In this document: piece after piece, positions 17,259 through 22,867 of the stretch
Layout of the letters: the number at the start of each line of letters is the position of its first letter
Position numbering within the stretch: the stretch's first letter is position 1
Assembly (NCBI RefSeq): GCF_001438805.1
Contig: NZ_JQCF01000001.1
Location: 186,001 to 250,000 of the forward strand
Source of the DNA: Companilactobacillus kimchiensis
GTDB taxonomy: Bacteria; Bacillota; Bacilli; Lactobacillales; Lactobacillaceae
Length of the DNA stretch: 64,000 nt
Reading direction: 5' to 3'
The notes under the pieces: model-generated
The model's input: the letters and a program-made list of their open reading frames with translations, nothing else
Told to the model about the DNA's origin: nothing
Databases searched by the model: none
Program-made: the position numbers and the translations under genes

Positions 17259-17372
17259 CTATGTTAATACTATATGATTATGCTCATTATCCAATGGACT
17301 GTTTTCATAATCATTTTGGAAAGTCCCACGAGCCGTTATCTCGCTTCCATCTAACTGGTCTTGGATTAACAT
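17259..17372 (-). CDS. Small acidic protein, unknown function
   Basis: 37-residue frame beginning 14 nt after the Dam-like gene stop; starts MLIQDQLDGSEITARG and ends NEHNHIVLT. No strong ribosome-binding site (TTGAGAA only), so translational coupling to the methylase would be needed. The acidic, Asn/Asp-rich composition looks protein-like but no family is recognised. Confidence 0.45.
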   Translation of the reverse strand: MLIQDQLDGSEITARGTFQNDYENSPLDNEHNHIVLT

Positions 17373-17386
17373 AATTGTTCTCAATA

Positions 17387-18394
17387 TTAATGGTGTATAT
17401 ATTTTAGAAGCAATTCTGATTTTCTTAAATCACCCTGTTTTGAAACAAAATTTTGCTTTTTACCCAAATCAGCTACAATTTTCGTATTTGGTAATTTCTT
17501 ATATTCCGAAATATAAATTTCATTTGTTGGTAATTCATTCATCCATTTATCAAAATCACTATTGTTGAATTCACCATAAACTTTGTTGGTATTAACATAT
17601 GGAGGATCACAATAGACAACATCATCTTTTTTTATATCTAAATTTATGTAATCTCCATTAATGAATTCCAATTGTTGTAACCGTTCTAACTGCTGTAATT
17701 GTTTTAAACTTTCTAACTGCTGTAATTGTTTTAAACTTTGTAACCGCTGTAATTGTTGTAACCGTTCTAATTGTTCTAACTGCTGTAATTGTTTTAAACT
17801 TTGTAACCGCTGTAATTGTTGTAACCGTTCTAATTGTTGTAATTGATCTGTATGACCAGACAGGCCCATATTCTTAATGCGCCATTTATGATAGAAAGCA
17901 TGTTTTGCCTGAATTGTTTCTAATTTACTTGCCTTTAAAAATAGATCATCATAAATAGTACCTGTATCTCCAAAAAATAGACCTCTGGTCAAAACTAGTT
18001 TTTCGTCTTCTATACTTTTCCCCCACAAATAACTTTTCATGCTATTTGAAAATGACCATACTAATAAAATAAGAGTTCTTTTGACTGAATCAGGTTTATT
18101 ATCCTTCCAGTCAAAAAACTCTTTTCTTGTAATATAAACATATTTTTCTAAATCTATATGAGGACTGTCATATATCAAAGCTTTTAATAAGCTCACAACG
18201 GATTTACGTTTCTCGTTATAAATAACCTTATCCCACTTACCGCTGTTACTAGCTGTCAGTGAAATTGATCCACCGCCGCCAAATACATCAACAAATCTTT
18301 CACCATCGGGTAAAAGATCAATTATTTGCTGTGCCTTTTGCCCCTTATTTCCAACGTAAGGCAACCCACGCATCCATTTATCAGCATTTTTCAT
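17387..18394 (-). CDS. Dam-like DNA adenine methyltransferase (D12 class) with Leu-Gln repeat insertion
   Basis: 335 residues of the MethyltransfD12 (alpha) class: SAM motif DVFGGGGS at residues 36-43 and catalytic DPPY at 263-266. The N-terminal LPYVGNKGQK corresponds to the Dam-type YxGxK loop. Between residues 185 and 243 lies a run of about 19 three-residue units (Leu-x-x, mostly LQQ, LER, LQR, LKQ), which replaces or extends the target-recognition region. It probably modifies phage DNA against restriction. The ATG follows AGAGGAAA. It is separated from both neighbours by terminators, so it may be expressed from readthrough or its own promoter. Confidence 0.88.
   Translation of the reverse strand: MKNADKWMRGLPYVGNKGQKAQQIIDLLPDGERFVDVFGGGGSISLTASNSGKWDKVIYNEKRKSVVSLLKALIYDSPHIDLEKYVYITRKEFFDWKDNKPDSVKRTLILLVWSFSNSMKSYLWGKSIEDEKLVLTRGLFFGDTGTIYDDLFLKASKLETIQAKHAFYHKWRIKNMGLSGHTDQLQQLERLQQLQRLQSLKQLQQLEQLERLQQLQRLQSLKQLQQLESLKQLQQLERLQQLEFINGDYINLDIKKDDVVYCDPPYVNTNKVYGEFNNSDFDKWMNELPTNEIYISEYKKLPNTKIVADLGKKQNFVSKQGDLRKSELLLKYIHH
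17666..17842 (-). repeat. 9-nt in-frame tandem repeat array inside the Dam-like gene
   Basis: About 19 degenerate 9-nt units coding Leu-x-x triplets. Larger 54- to 63-nt blocks are also repeated almost exactly, which indicates expansion by slippage or recombination. Any gain or loss of units keeps the frame. Confidence 0.9.
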
Positions 18395-18417
18395 TTTCTA
18401 TTTTCCTCTATTTATGC

Positions 18418-18452
18418 AAAATAAAAAGACCAGCCATAATTGACTGATCTCA
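18418..18452 (-). terminator. Intrinsic terminator after tRNA-like gene B
   Basis: Same stem (GATCAGT/GCTGGTC) and TTTTTATTTT tail as at 17030-17062; part of the identical 45-bp repeat. It ends the structured RNA/tRNA-like unit just before the Dam-like gene. Confidence 0.8.
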
Positions 18453-18458
18453 AATTAA

Positions 18459-18531
18459 TAGTTTGATTAGGGTTTGAACCTATATCGTGCCCTTATAAGG
18501 ATCCCGCTCTAACCAATTGAGCTATCAAACT
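18459..18531 (-). tRNA. tRNA-like gene B, possibly tRNA-Ile(UAU)
   Basis: 73 nt with a perfect 7-bp acceptor (AGTTTGA/TCAAACT), discriminator A, a good D arm (GCTC AATTGGTTA GAGC) and a T arm (TAGG TTCAAAC CCTA). By position the anticodon loop is CTTATAA, giving UAU (Ile, AUA codons). However, the anticodon stem has at least two mismatches, so a working tRNA is doubtful. It lies at the 3' end of the structured RNA region and directly before a terminator, so it could serve as an RNase P/Z processing site. Confidence 0.6.
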
Positions 18532-18614
18532 ATATAGCCAATCTAACAAGTGGTTGGCCAGCATCACCTGTTGCGTGCTTGCCAGATTGGTATGCTACAT
18601 ATGTAACTAATTTA

Positions 18615-18700
18615 ATTAACCTTAGCGGTAACACGTCTGTCCCCTCATCATCACAATGTCAAACAACGTTCTAATAGTTGTTGTAAGTTTCACGGTTAAT
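18615..18700 (-). repeat. 86-nt structured leader, copy B
   Basis: Counterpart of 17148-17233 with the same closing helix and 9-nt loop, but the hairpin stem is AACAAC/GTTGTT. Lies within the large structured RNA region, 84 nt before tRNA-like gene B. Confidence 0.75.
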
Positions 18701-18745
18701 CTTATTGCCATACAGCTCTTCGGTACGCGGACGTTTATGGCATAA

Positions 18746-18896
18746 GCGGATATCTGGAATCGAACCAGAATATTAAGTAAGCGATATTTTAATGAATTAA
18801 AATTAGGAGTTTTATAAAAGCAATGTCTACATTTTGGTATTAAATTAACTTGTAGTAACGGGGGATTCCACCTAACATATATCCAATATTATCCGC
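18746..18896 (-). ncRNA. tRNA-like domain inside the structured RNA
   Basis: The ends GCGGATA and TATCCGC pair perfectly over 7 bp, and directly inside the 3' strand is a T arm (TCTGG TTCGATT CCAGA). No anticodon arm is recognisable and the enclosed segment is far longer than in a tRNA. The layout recalls the tRNA-like half of tmRNA or a t-element, but no tag frame is apparent. Best read as a domain of the larger RNA. Confidence 0.5.
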
Positions 18897-19085
18897 ATGT
18901 TGTGACCAGCTTTATCATCACTGATCACTATTAAGGGTTAAACATTTTACGTCTGTTGAGACGGTTGTTAATTAGCACAAAGAAAATTGTTATTTAAAAA
19001 GTGTTTGGTTTTGATAGGTGTCCTTCCTAAAATGCTCCTTTTAAAGTGGTGGAGTAACCACAGTCGCTATCTCTTTGTTTTTCAA

Positions 19086-19171
19086 CAATACCAATATACA
19101 ACGGAAAGTGACCGCTTGTGTGTCGCTCTTTAATCGCCATTACGTCGCTAAGACACCGGCATTACGTCGCT
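19086..19171 (-). promoter_or_regulatory. Candidate ArpU-dependent late promoter with three 22-bp iterons
   Basis: AGCGAC occurs three times at exactly 22-bp spacing on the minus strand (19166-19171, 19144-19149, 19122-19127). The first two extend to AGCGACGTAATG. A TATATT -10 candidate lies at 19093-19098, which puts the third repeat directly upstream of a poor -35 region. That geometry suits an activator-dependent promoter transcribing the structured RNA and late genes. It overlaps and follows the end of the arpU-like gene. Inference; no binding data. Confidence 0.6.
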
Positions 19172-19597
19172 TTTTTGGTTTTCTGGAATATAAACATGCA
19201 AATCGTAGCAATCTGTAAATGAATCAGCAAAATATAATAATGCTAAATTTTTCAATTCGTTATATCTTGTCGGACCATAACCAATTAACTCTTGAACATC
19301 AACATTTACCATGCTATGAATGTAATGATTTTTGAGTATCATCTTATACTCATGTGGACAATTATTAATTAGCTTCATGGTTATCTCAATATATTGTTTT
19401 GCACCCAATTTACCAACAATTTTATCTTCCTGCGTATTACGTGTACTGCCACTAGTTCCAACACTATCAAATGAAGGGGACTGTACAAACGTCAGACTAA
19501 TATGTGATTGAGCAATTAATCTAGGAAACTCATGTTCAAAGTAATTTTTAACATTTTCAATTGTTTTCTTTTCATCTATATCTGGTAATAGTCCCAC
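19148..19597 (-). CDS. ArpU-family late transcription regulator
   Basis: The preferred start is GTG at 19597 (VGLLPDIDEKKT), 9 nt after GGGGG. An upstream TTG at 19642 lacks a site and would overlap a promoter-like element. The 149 residues carry the ArpU pattern: LLPDIDEKKTIENVKNYF at the start, SPSFDSVGTSGSTRNTQEDK in the middle, and a C-terminal sigma-like helix pair (MVNVDVQELIGYGPTRYNELKNLALLYFAD). ArpU/RinA-like proteins switch on packaging, structural and lysis genes. Location between early and late regions agrees, and matching iterons follow it. Confidence 0.82.
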   Translation of the reverse strand: MGLLPDIDEKKTIENVKNYFEHEFPRLIAQSHISLTFVQSPSFDSVGTSGSTRNTQEDKIVGKLGAKQYIEITMKLINNCPHEYKMILKNHYIHSMVNVDVQELIGYGPTRYNELKNLALLYFADSFTDCYDLHVYIPENQKSDVMPVS

Positions 19598-19616
19598 GAT
19601 ATACAGCCCCCATAAG

Positions 19617-19676
19617 TGATATAATTGATTTGTCGGTATCAATTAATTAGCTGCTCACTTTGTGAGTGGCTTTTTT
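19617..19676 (+). promoter_or_regulatory. Plus-strand promoter-terminator unit 1
   Basis: A perfect extended -10 (TGATATAAT, 19617-19625) is followed by an inverted repeat AATTGAT/ATCAATT (19624-19645), then a strong intrinsic terminator (GCTGCTCAC/GTGAGTGGC, 19650-19670, six T). It would make a transcript of about 45 nt directed against the surrounding minus-strand genes. A related unit lies at 26339-26409. No -35 is visible, which an extended -10 can tolerate. Confidence 0.5.
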
Positions 19677-19683
19677 ATTTAAT

Positions 19684-19884
19684 CTATTTGAACCCGTGCT
19701 TATTCCTTCTAGCATTCAGCCTCTGCCACTCATCGTCCTCTCTATATAATTTTTTACCGATCCTGTTATTTTGACGTTGAATAATGTTGATGTAGTTAAG
19801 CTCTTTGTGCATGGCCTTCGCTATTTCGGTAAATTTATACTTATTTTCACGCATTTGATAGACCGCCAAATTATCATCCGTCAT
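19684..19884 (-). CDS. Small phage protein, unknown function
   Basis: 66-residue basic protein (MTDDNLAVYQMRENKYKF start, RRNKHGFK end) with a possible helix-turn-helix-like FTEIAKAMHKELNYINII segment. It lies between the arpU-like gene and another short gene at the end of the early region. A GGAG-type site precedes the ATG. It may bind DNA, but that is only a guess from composition. Confidence 0.65.
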   Translation of the reverse strand: MTDDNLAVYQMRENKYKFTEIAKAMHKELNYINIIQRQNNRIGKKLYREDDEWQRLNARRNKHGFK

Positions 19885-19896
19885 AATTAATATCTC

Positions 19897-20097
19897 CTAA
19901 AATGGTGTAATGATTTTCCAAATGATGTCATTCTTTTCGCCAGAAGTTAGATGTCGTTTTGCTTCTTTAAATTCAGGCTTCCACTCATATATTTTGGCTT
20001 GGTTAGTATTGATATATGAAATTGTTGCTTCAATATCCTTGTTGTGTTCTTCAAAAATTAATTCAATGAAATTTGAATATATTTCTTTATAATTCAT
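19897..20097 (-). CDS. Small phage protein, unknown function
   Basis: 66 residues, helical and charged (MNYKEIYSNFIELIFEEHNKD, ending IIWKIITPF). Preceded by GGAGG at proper spacing, so initiation is well supported. No recognised domain. It is part of the short-gene cluster between ssb and arpU, common in lactobacillus and streptococcus phages. Confidence 0.7.
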   Translation of the reverse strand: MNYKEIYSNFIELIFEEHNKDIEATISYINTNQAKIYEWKPEFKEAKRHLTSGEKNDIIWKIITPF

Positions 20098-20106
20098 ATT
20101 AACCTC

Positions 20107-20205
20107 CTAAATCCGAATGATTATCTCTGCTGGTAGCATATATTTCAGCCGTTTTCTTAACATTAAAAGTTTGGCCATAAAAATATAACTGTTATTTACG
20201 AACAT
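20107..20205 (-). CDS. Possible tiny basic protein after ssb
   Basis: 32-codon frame whose ATG overlaps the ssb stop (TAATG) and whose TAG lies just before the GGAGG of the next gene. The predicted peptide is hydrophobic and basic (MAKLLMLRKRLKYMLPAE). No independent ribosome-binding site. It could equally be a spacer. Confidence 0.3.
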   Translation of the reverse strand: MFVNNSYIFMAKLLMLRKRLKYMLPAEIIIRI

Positions 20206-20696
20206 TAGAACGGAAGGTCATCGTCACTGATATCAATAGGTTTTCCTTTGTCAGCGAATGGATCGGTATTATTGTTTTTCTGCATATTATCTGCACGTTG
20301 ATTGCTGTAGCTACTGGTACTACTGGATTTACTTGCTTGATTATCTGCATGCCCATTAGATTGACCATTTGAATCGTTATCCCATTCAAGCTTTGAGAAG
20401 TTTTCTACAATGACATCTGTTCTGTAAACTCGTTGTCCTTGCTGATTGTCATATGAACTTGTTTGAATACGTCCATCAATGCCAACGAGTGAACCTTTAT
20501 GAACTAAATTAGCGAAGTTCTCAGCAGCTTTTCGCCAAATAGTACAATTGATAAAGTCGGCTTCACGTTCGCCTTGTGAGTTAGTAAATGTGCGATTAAC
20601 AGCAACTGTAAAACTAGCAACTGCTGCACCATTAGCTGTATATCGAAGCTCCGGATCACGTGTCAGACGTCCTACTAGAACTACTCTATTTATCAT
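20205..20696 (-). CDS. ssb: Single-stranded DNA-binding protein
   Basis: 163 residues. The N-terminal about 110 residues are the OB fold of bacterial SSB ([56 protein letters not shown]). A Ser/Asn/Gln-rich tail follows, ending in the acidic tip DISDDDLPF that docks partner proteins. It protects ssDNA during phage replication and recombination, acting with the ERF annealase and RusA nearby. The start overlaps the end of the antirepressor gene closely (one-base spacing). Confidence 0.95.
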   Translation of the reverse strand: MINRVVLVGRLTRDPELRYTANGAAVASFTVAVNRTFTNSQGEREADFINCTIWRKAAENFANLVHKGSLVGIDGRIQTSSYDNQQGQRVYRTDVIVENFSKLEWDNDSNGQSNGHADNQASKSSSTSSYSNQRADNMQKNNNTDPFADKGKPIDISDDDLPF

Positions 20697-21419
20697 TTAT
20701 GCTTCCACCTTTTCTTTAGCTTTCAAAAACTTATTAACGAAGTAGTTTTGACCTTTGCCGGTCACTCTAGTAGTCAATTTAATTTTGGGCTTTCCATTGT
20801 TATTCGAAATTGTCCATTCACTGACTTCAAATAGTTCTAAATCCATAGCCTTTTGAGTAGGTGCATAACCATTACTCTGCTTGAGCAAATAACCTTTATC
20901 CCGCAGCCAATTGAATAAACGATTTTGACCAATATTGATACCATTTTGACGTAGGAATTTTGCTAAATCTCTAACTAAAATTGTGTCATCACTAGCTGCT
21001 ACCGTGTCGGCGAATAACGCTTTAGGTTTAAGCTGGTCGTTCTCAATTCTTAATTGATTATTTTCGTTTTGTAAGATTTCATAACCTCGTTTAACTACTT
21101 CTTGAGGATCATTCCATTTTTCTTCAAGCTTTAAGAAATACTTACGGTATCTTTTACCATTGTCATTTCTGACCATCATTGCTAATTGTTTGGCCATATC
21201 TATAGTGATCGTGTAATCATCTATTTCTTTAGTTCCACCGTATTGATTTAGCTGTGTACTTGATGTACAGGGCACATAATCAATACCTTCTTCAAACATT
21301 TCAAAATTATTTAATACCCAGCGGCTAAAACGTTGAGCAATTTCTAAACCGTTATACAAATCTCTAGCGCTCAAAACTTGCTGATTGTTTTTAATGTCTA
21401 CTTTTATTAATTGATCCAT
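20697..21419 (-). CDS. Phage antirepressor (AntA/AntB plus KilAC domains)
   Basis: 240 residues. The N-terminal domain (LSARDLYNGLEIAQRFSRW, FEEGIDYVPC, DDYTITIDMAKQLAMMVRND) is the AntA/AntB type. A coiled linker (ILQNENNQLRIENDQLKPKA) leads to a C-terminal KilAC/ANT domain (LVRDLAKFLRQNGINIGQNRLFNWLRDKGYL and a VTGKGQNYF ending). Such proteins interfere with repressors and promote the lytic cycle. It begins 19 nt after the truncated Rha gene with GGAGGG before the ATG. Confidence 0.88.
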   Translation of the reverse strand: MDQLIKVDIKNNQQVLSARDLYNGLEIAQRFSRWVLNNFEMFEEGIDYVPCTSSTQLNQYGGTKEIDDYTITIDMAKQLAMMVRNDNGKRYRKYFLKLEEKWNDPQEVVKRGYEILQNENNQLRIENDQLKPKALFADTVAASDDTILVRDLAKFLRQNGINIGQNRLFNWLRDKGYLLKQSNGYAPTQKAMDLELFEVSEWTISNNNGKPKIKLTTRVTGKGQNYFVNKFLKAKEKVEA

Positions 21420-21438
21420 TTATTTACCCTCCACGAAT

Positions 21439-21597
21439 TTAAATGCCTTCACAAAACATCTGCGCAAAATTGCGCACATCTTTTTCTAAATCATCAATTG
21501 CTCGTAATACGTCTCTGTGGTTTTTATCAAATGTTTCAGCAACTTGTAAGCTGCTAGTCACTGCTTGTTGATCTTTCATAATTACTAAGTTATTCAT
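21439..21597 (-). CDS. Truncated Rha-family regulatory protein
   Basis: 52-residue frame beginning MNNLVIMKDQQAVTSSLQVA, with FDKNHRDVLRAID and NFAQMFCEGI: the N-terminal part of the Rha phage regulator family. Full-length Rha proteins continue with a YYMxRDGF core, absent here, so this is a short remnant or a minimal form. The ATG lies 7 bases inside the end of rusA and the stop is 19 nt before the antirepressor. It may be what remains of an Rha gene after replacement of its C-terminal part by the antirepressor gene. Confidence 0.65.
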   Translation of the reverse strand: MNNLVIMKDQQAVTSSLQVAETFDKNHRDVLRAIDDLEKDVRNFAQMFCEGI

Positions 21598-22012
21598 TTT
21601 TCCACTCCTCGATCAAAATTTCAGTACGTGGGTTCTCATCATAGTCTTTACTGACGATATAGTCCGTAACTTGTCCATCATCGAACCATGCAGCTTTTAA
21701 GCCATCTTGAATTGCTTTGATGTAATTATCCAAGTCTGGTTTAACTGCTGCTCTAACCTCATGTGAGACTCTTCTAGCGTATTCTTTTTTGGATAGTCCT
21801 TTTTGAATCGATCTATAAAAATGGAACTTTGCTACCAACGGAACGCCCCTTTCAAAGAGTTGCTTATTTCCATATTTAAGTTTGTAGCAAAGTTCTACCT
21901 TCGCTTTAAATGCTTTATATTTTGGCGGTGTGTATGTTCCCCATCTTGTAACGCGAGGCCTTGCGGCGGGAACTGGTTCGCCATCGATCACAATTTTCAA
22001 TTGATTACTCAC
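21590..22012 (-). CDS. rusA: RusA-family Holliday junction resolvase
   Basis: 140 residues, typical RusA length. The fold signature is visible: VIDGEPVPAARPRVTRWG at the N-terminus, the catalytic KPDLDNYIKAIQDGL around residues 90-104 and DDGQV about residue 111, with the conserved Asp residues. It cuts four-way junctions formed during phage recombination and replication. Its neighbours (ERF, SSB, DnaC-like loader) form the replication/recombination module. Confidence 0.92.
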   Translation of the reverse strand: MSNQLKIVIDGEPVPAARPRVTRWGTYTPPKYKAFKAKVELCYKLKYGNKQLFERGVPLVAKFHFYRSIQKGLSKKEYARRVSHEVRAAVKPDLDNYIKAIQDGLKAAWFDDGQVTDYIVSKDYDENPRTEILIEEWKNE

Positions 22013-22223
22013 TTTCTAATCCTCTCTTACTTTCATATCCAAATAGTTCATTTGGCGTGATATCCAAGACTTTACATATCGCCTGCATATCTTTAAATTT
22101 CATTGATTTAATATTTTTATTTTTGTGTGAAAATGCATAAATGATTTGAACGCTTATTCCTGTTTCACTAGCTAAATCTTTTAGCTTCATTCCTCTAGCT
22201 TTGACATATTTCTTTAAGTTCAA
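22005..22223 (-). CDS. XRE-type helix-turn-helix regulator
   Basis: The start is uncertain. A TTG at 22223 (NLKKYVKARG), just after the upstream stop, gives 72 residues and matches the domain boundary. The frame continues upstream to an ATG at 22289, but that overlaps the previous gene by 65 bases. The HTH is clear: LKKYVKARGMKLKDLASETG then ISVQIIYAF and ITPNELFGYE. A small DNA-binding protein in the early operon, possibly a secondary Cro/repressor. Confidence 0.75.
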   Translation of the reverse strand: MNLKKYVKARGMKLKDLASETGISVQIIYAFSHKNKNIKSMKFKDMQAICKVLDITPNELFGYESKRGLESE

Positions 22224-22224
22224 A

Positions 22225-22515
22225 CTAATTATTTTCAGCCACCAACTTTCTAAGTTCGGTATCGTAGCATTTTCGTAAGCTGTACGCATTAAGAAGTGAA
22301 TTCTCTAAATTCAGCATTAGAATTGGACTTTGAAATAGATCCGAATGATTTTTTCTCAAATGATCCATGTGTTCAAATTGATGTTGTAAATTGTCAATTA
22401 CTCTTTCTAGATACACGCTTTCTCTAGATATTTCGTCTATGATCGTCTGTCTATCATCTGAAACAGGTGTCTGTGGACGCCTATATAACAATGTTTTTGT
22501 CTTACTTTGTAGCAT
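22225..22515 (-). CDS. Phage protein, unknown function
   Basis: 96 residues. The middle part is helical and likely coiled (IIDEISRESVYLERVIDNLQHQFEHMDHL). No motif is recognised. It lies between two short early genes, and its stop is 2 nt before the alternative TTG start of the HTH gene. A weak AAGGG-type site precedes the ATG. Conserved hypothetical early protein at best. Confidence 0.65.
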   Translation of the reverse strand: MLQSKTKTLLYRRPQTPVSDDRQTIIDEISRESVYLERVIDNLQHQFEHMDHLRKNHSDLFQSPILMLNLENSLLNAYSLRKCYDTELRKLVAENN

Positions 22516-22552
22516 TTTTTCATCCCTTAAATTTTACTTTGATTTCAATCAA

Positions 22553-22855
22553 TTATCTAACACGTACGTCTTCAATATGTGGATTATGCTTAATAATCTG
22601 GCTGTTGAAATATTTGTTAACTCGATCCGCACGCTTTTCAATTTCTCTTAAATCATCAAGAATCGAATCGTCTAAGTCGAAATCTTTGACATCATGTTCG
22701 GTTATCAATACCTCGTTTAGTGTCTTAGACGCTTTATAAGATACGTCAGCCATCACATCACTACCAACTACTAAAGTTCTGTTTAAATGTTCTACACTGT
22801 CACGATCAAATTCCGTTCCTGCAAGTAATAACACTTTCTGTTCTGGTTCTAACAT
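22553..22855 (-). CDS. Acidic phage protein, unknown function
   Basis: 100 residues, strongly acidic in the middle (DVKDFDLDDSILDDLREIEK). It starts 12 nt after the helicase-loader gene with a GGAGG site. No recognisable fold; it may be a replication accessory protein given its place, but this is only from position. Confidence 0.65.
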   Translation of the reverse strand: MLEPEQKVLLLAGTEFDRDSVEHLNRTLVVGSDVMADVSYKASKTLNEVLITEHDVKDFDLDDSILDDLREIEKRADRVNKYFNSQIIKHNPHIEDVRVR

Positions 22856-22867
22856 GATTGTTTCCTC

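Larger units (their letters stand above)
18532..19086 (-). ncRNA. Candidate large structured phage RNA (ROOL/GOLLD-like)
   Basis: About 555 nt without a convincing gene between the presumed late promoter and tRNA-like gene B. Seen in the sequence (minus strand): a hairpin CGTCT/AGACG (about 18949-18962); a GTGATCAG/CTGGTCAC stem (18903-18929) with the same stem as the two terminators; a tRNA-like acceptor plus T-arm closing 150 nt (18746-18896); a TTATGCCATA/TATGGC-ATAA hairpin (about 18711-18745); the covarying leader (18615-18700); and a CCAATCT..CAAG/CTTG..AGATTGG hairpin (18539-18591). ROOL and GOLLD RNAs are large ornate RNAs of Lactobacillales prophages, found by tRNAs. Membership here is inferred from size, context and structure, not from a model match. 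Confidence 0.55.

Noticed and set aside
17666-17842. CRISPR-like array
   Set aside because: Units are contiguous 9-nt coding repeats without spacers, in frame in a methyltransferase gene.
17661-17846. Plus-strand Cys/Asn-rich frame
   Set aside because: Antisense reading of the 9-nt repeat in the Dam-like gene; periodicity alone keeps it open.
18746-18896. A tRNA with an intron or a tmRNA gene
   Set aside because: No anticodon arm, no plausible splice structure, no tag frame and no encoded CCA.
19027-19140. A 37-codon frame (MAIKERHTSGHFPLY start) just after arpU
   Set aside because: No ribosome-binding site, and its ATG lies upstream of the predicted late transcription start; it overlaps the iterons and probable structured RNA.
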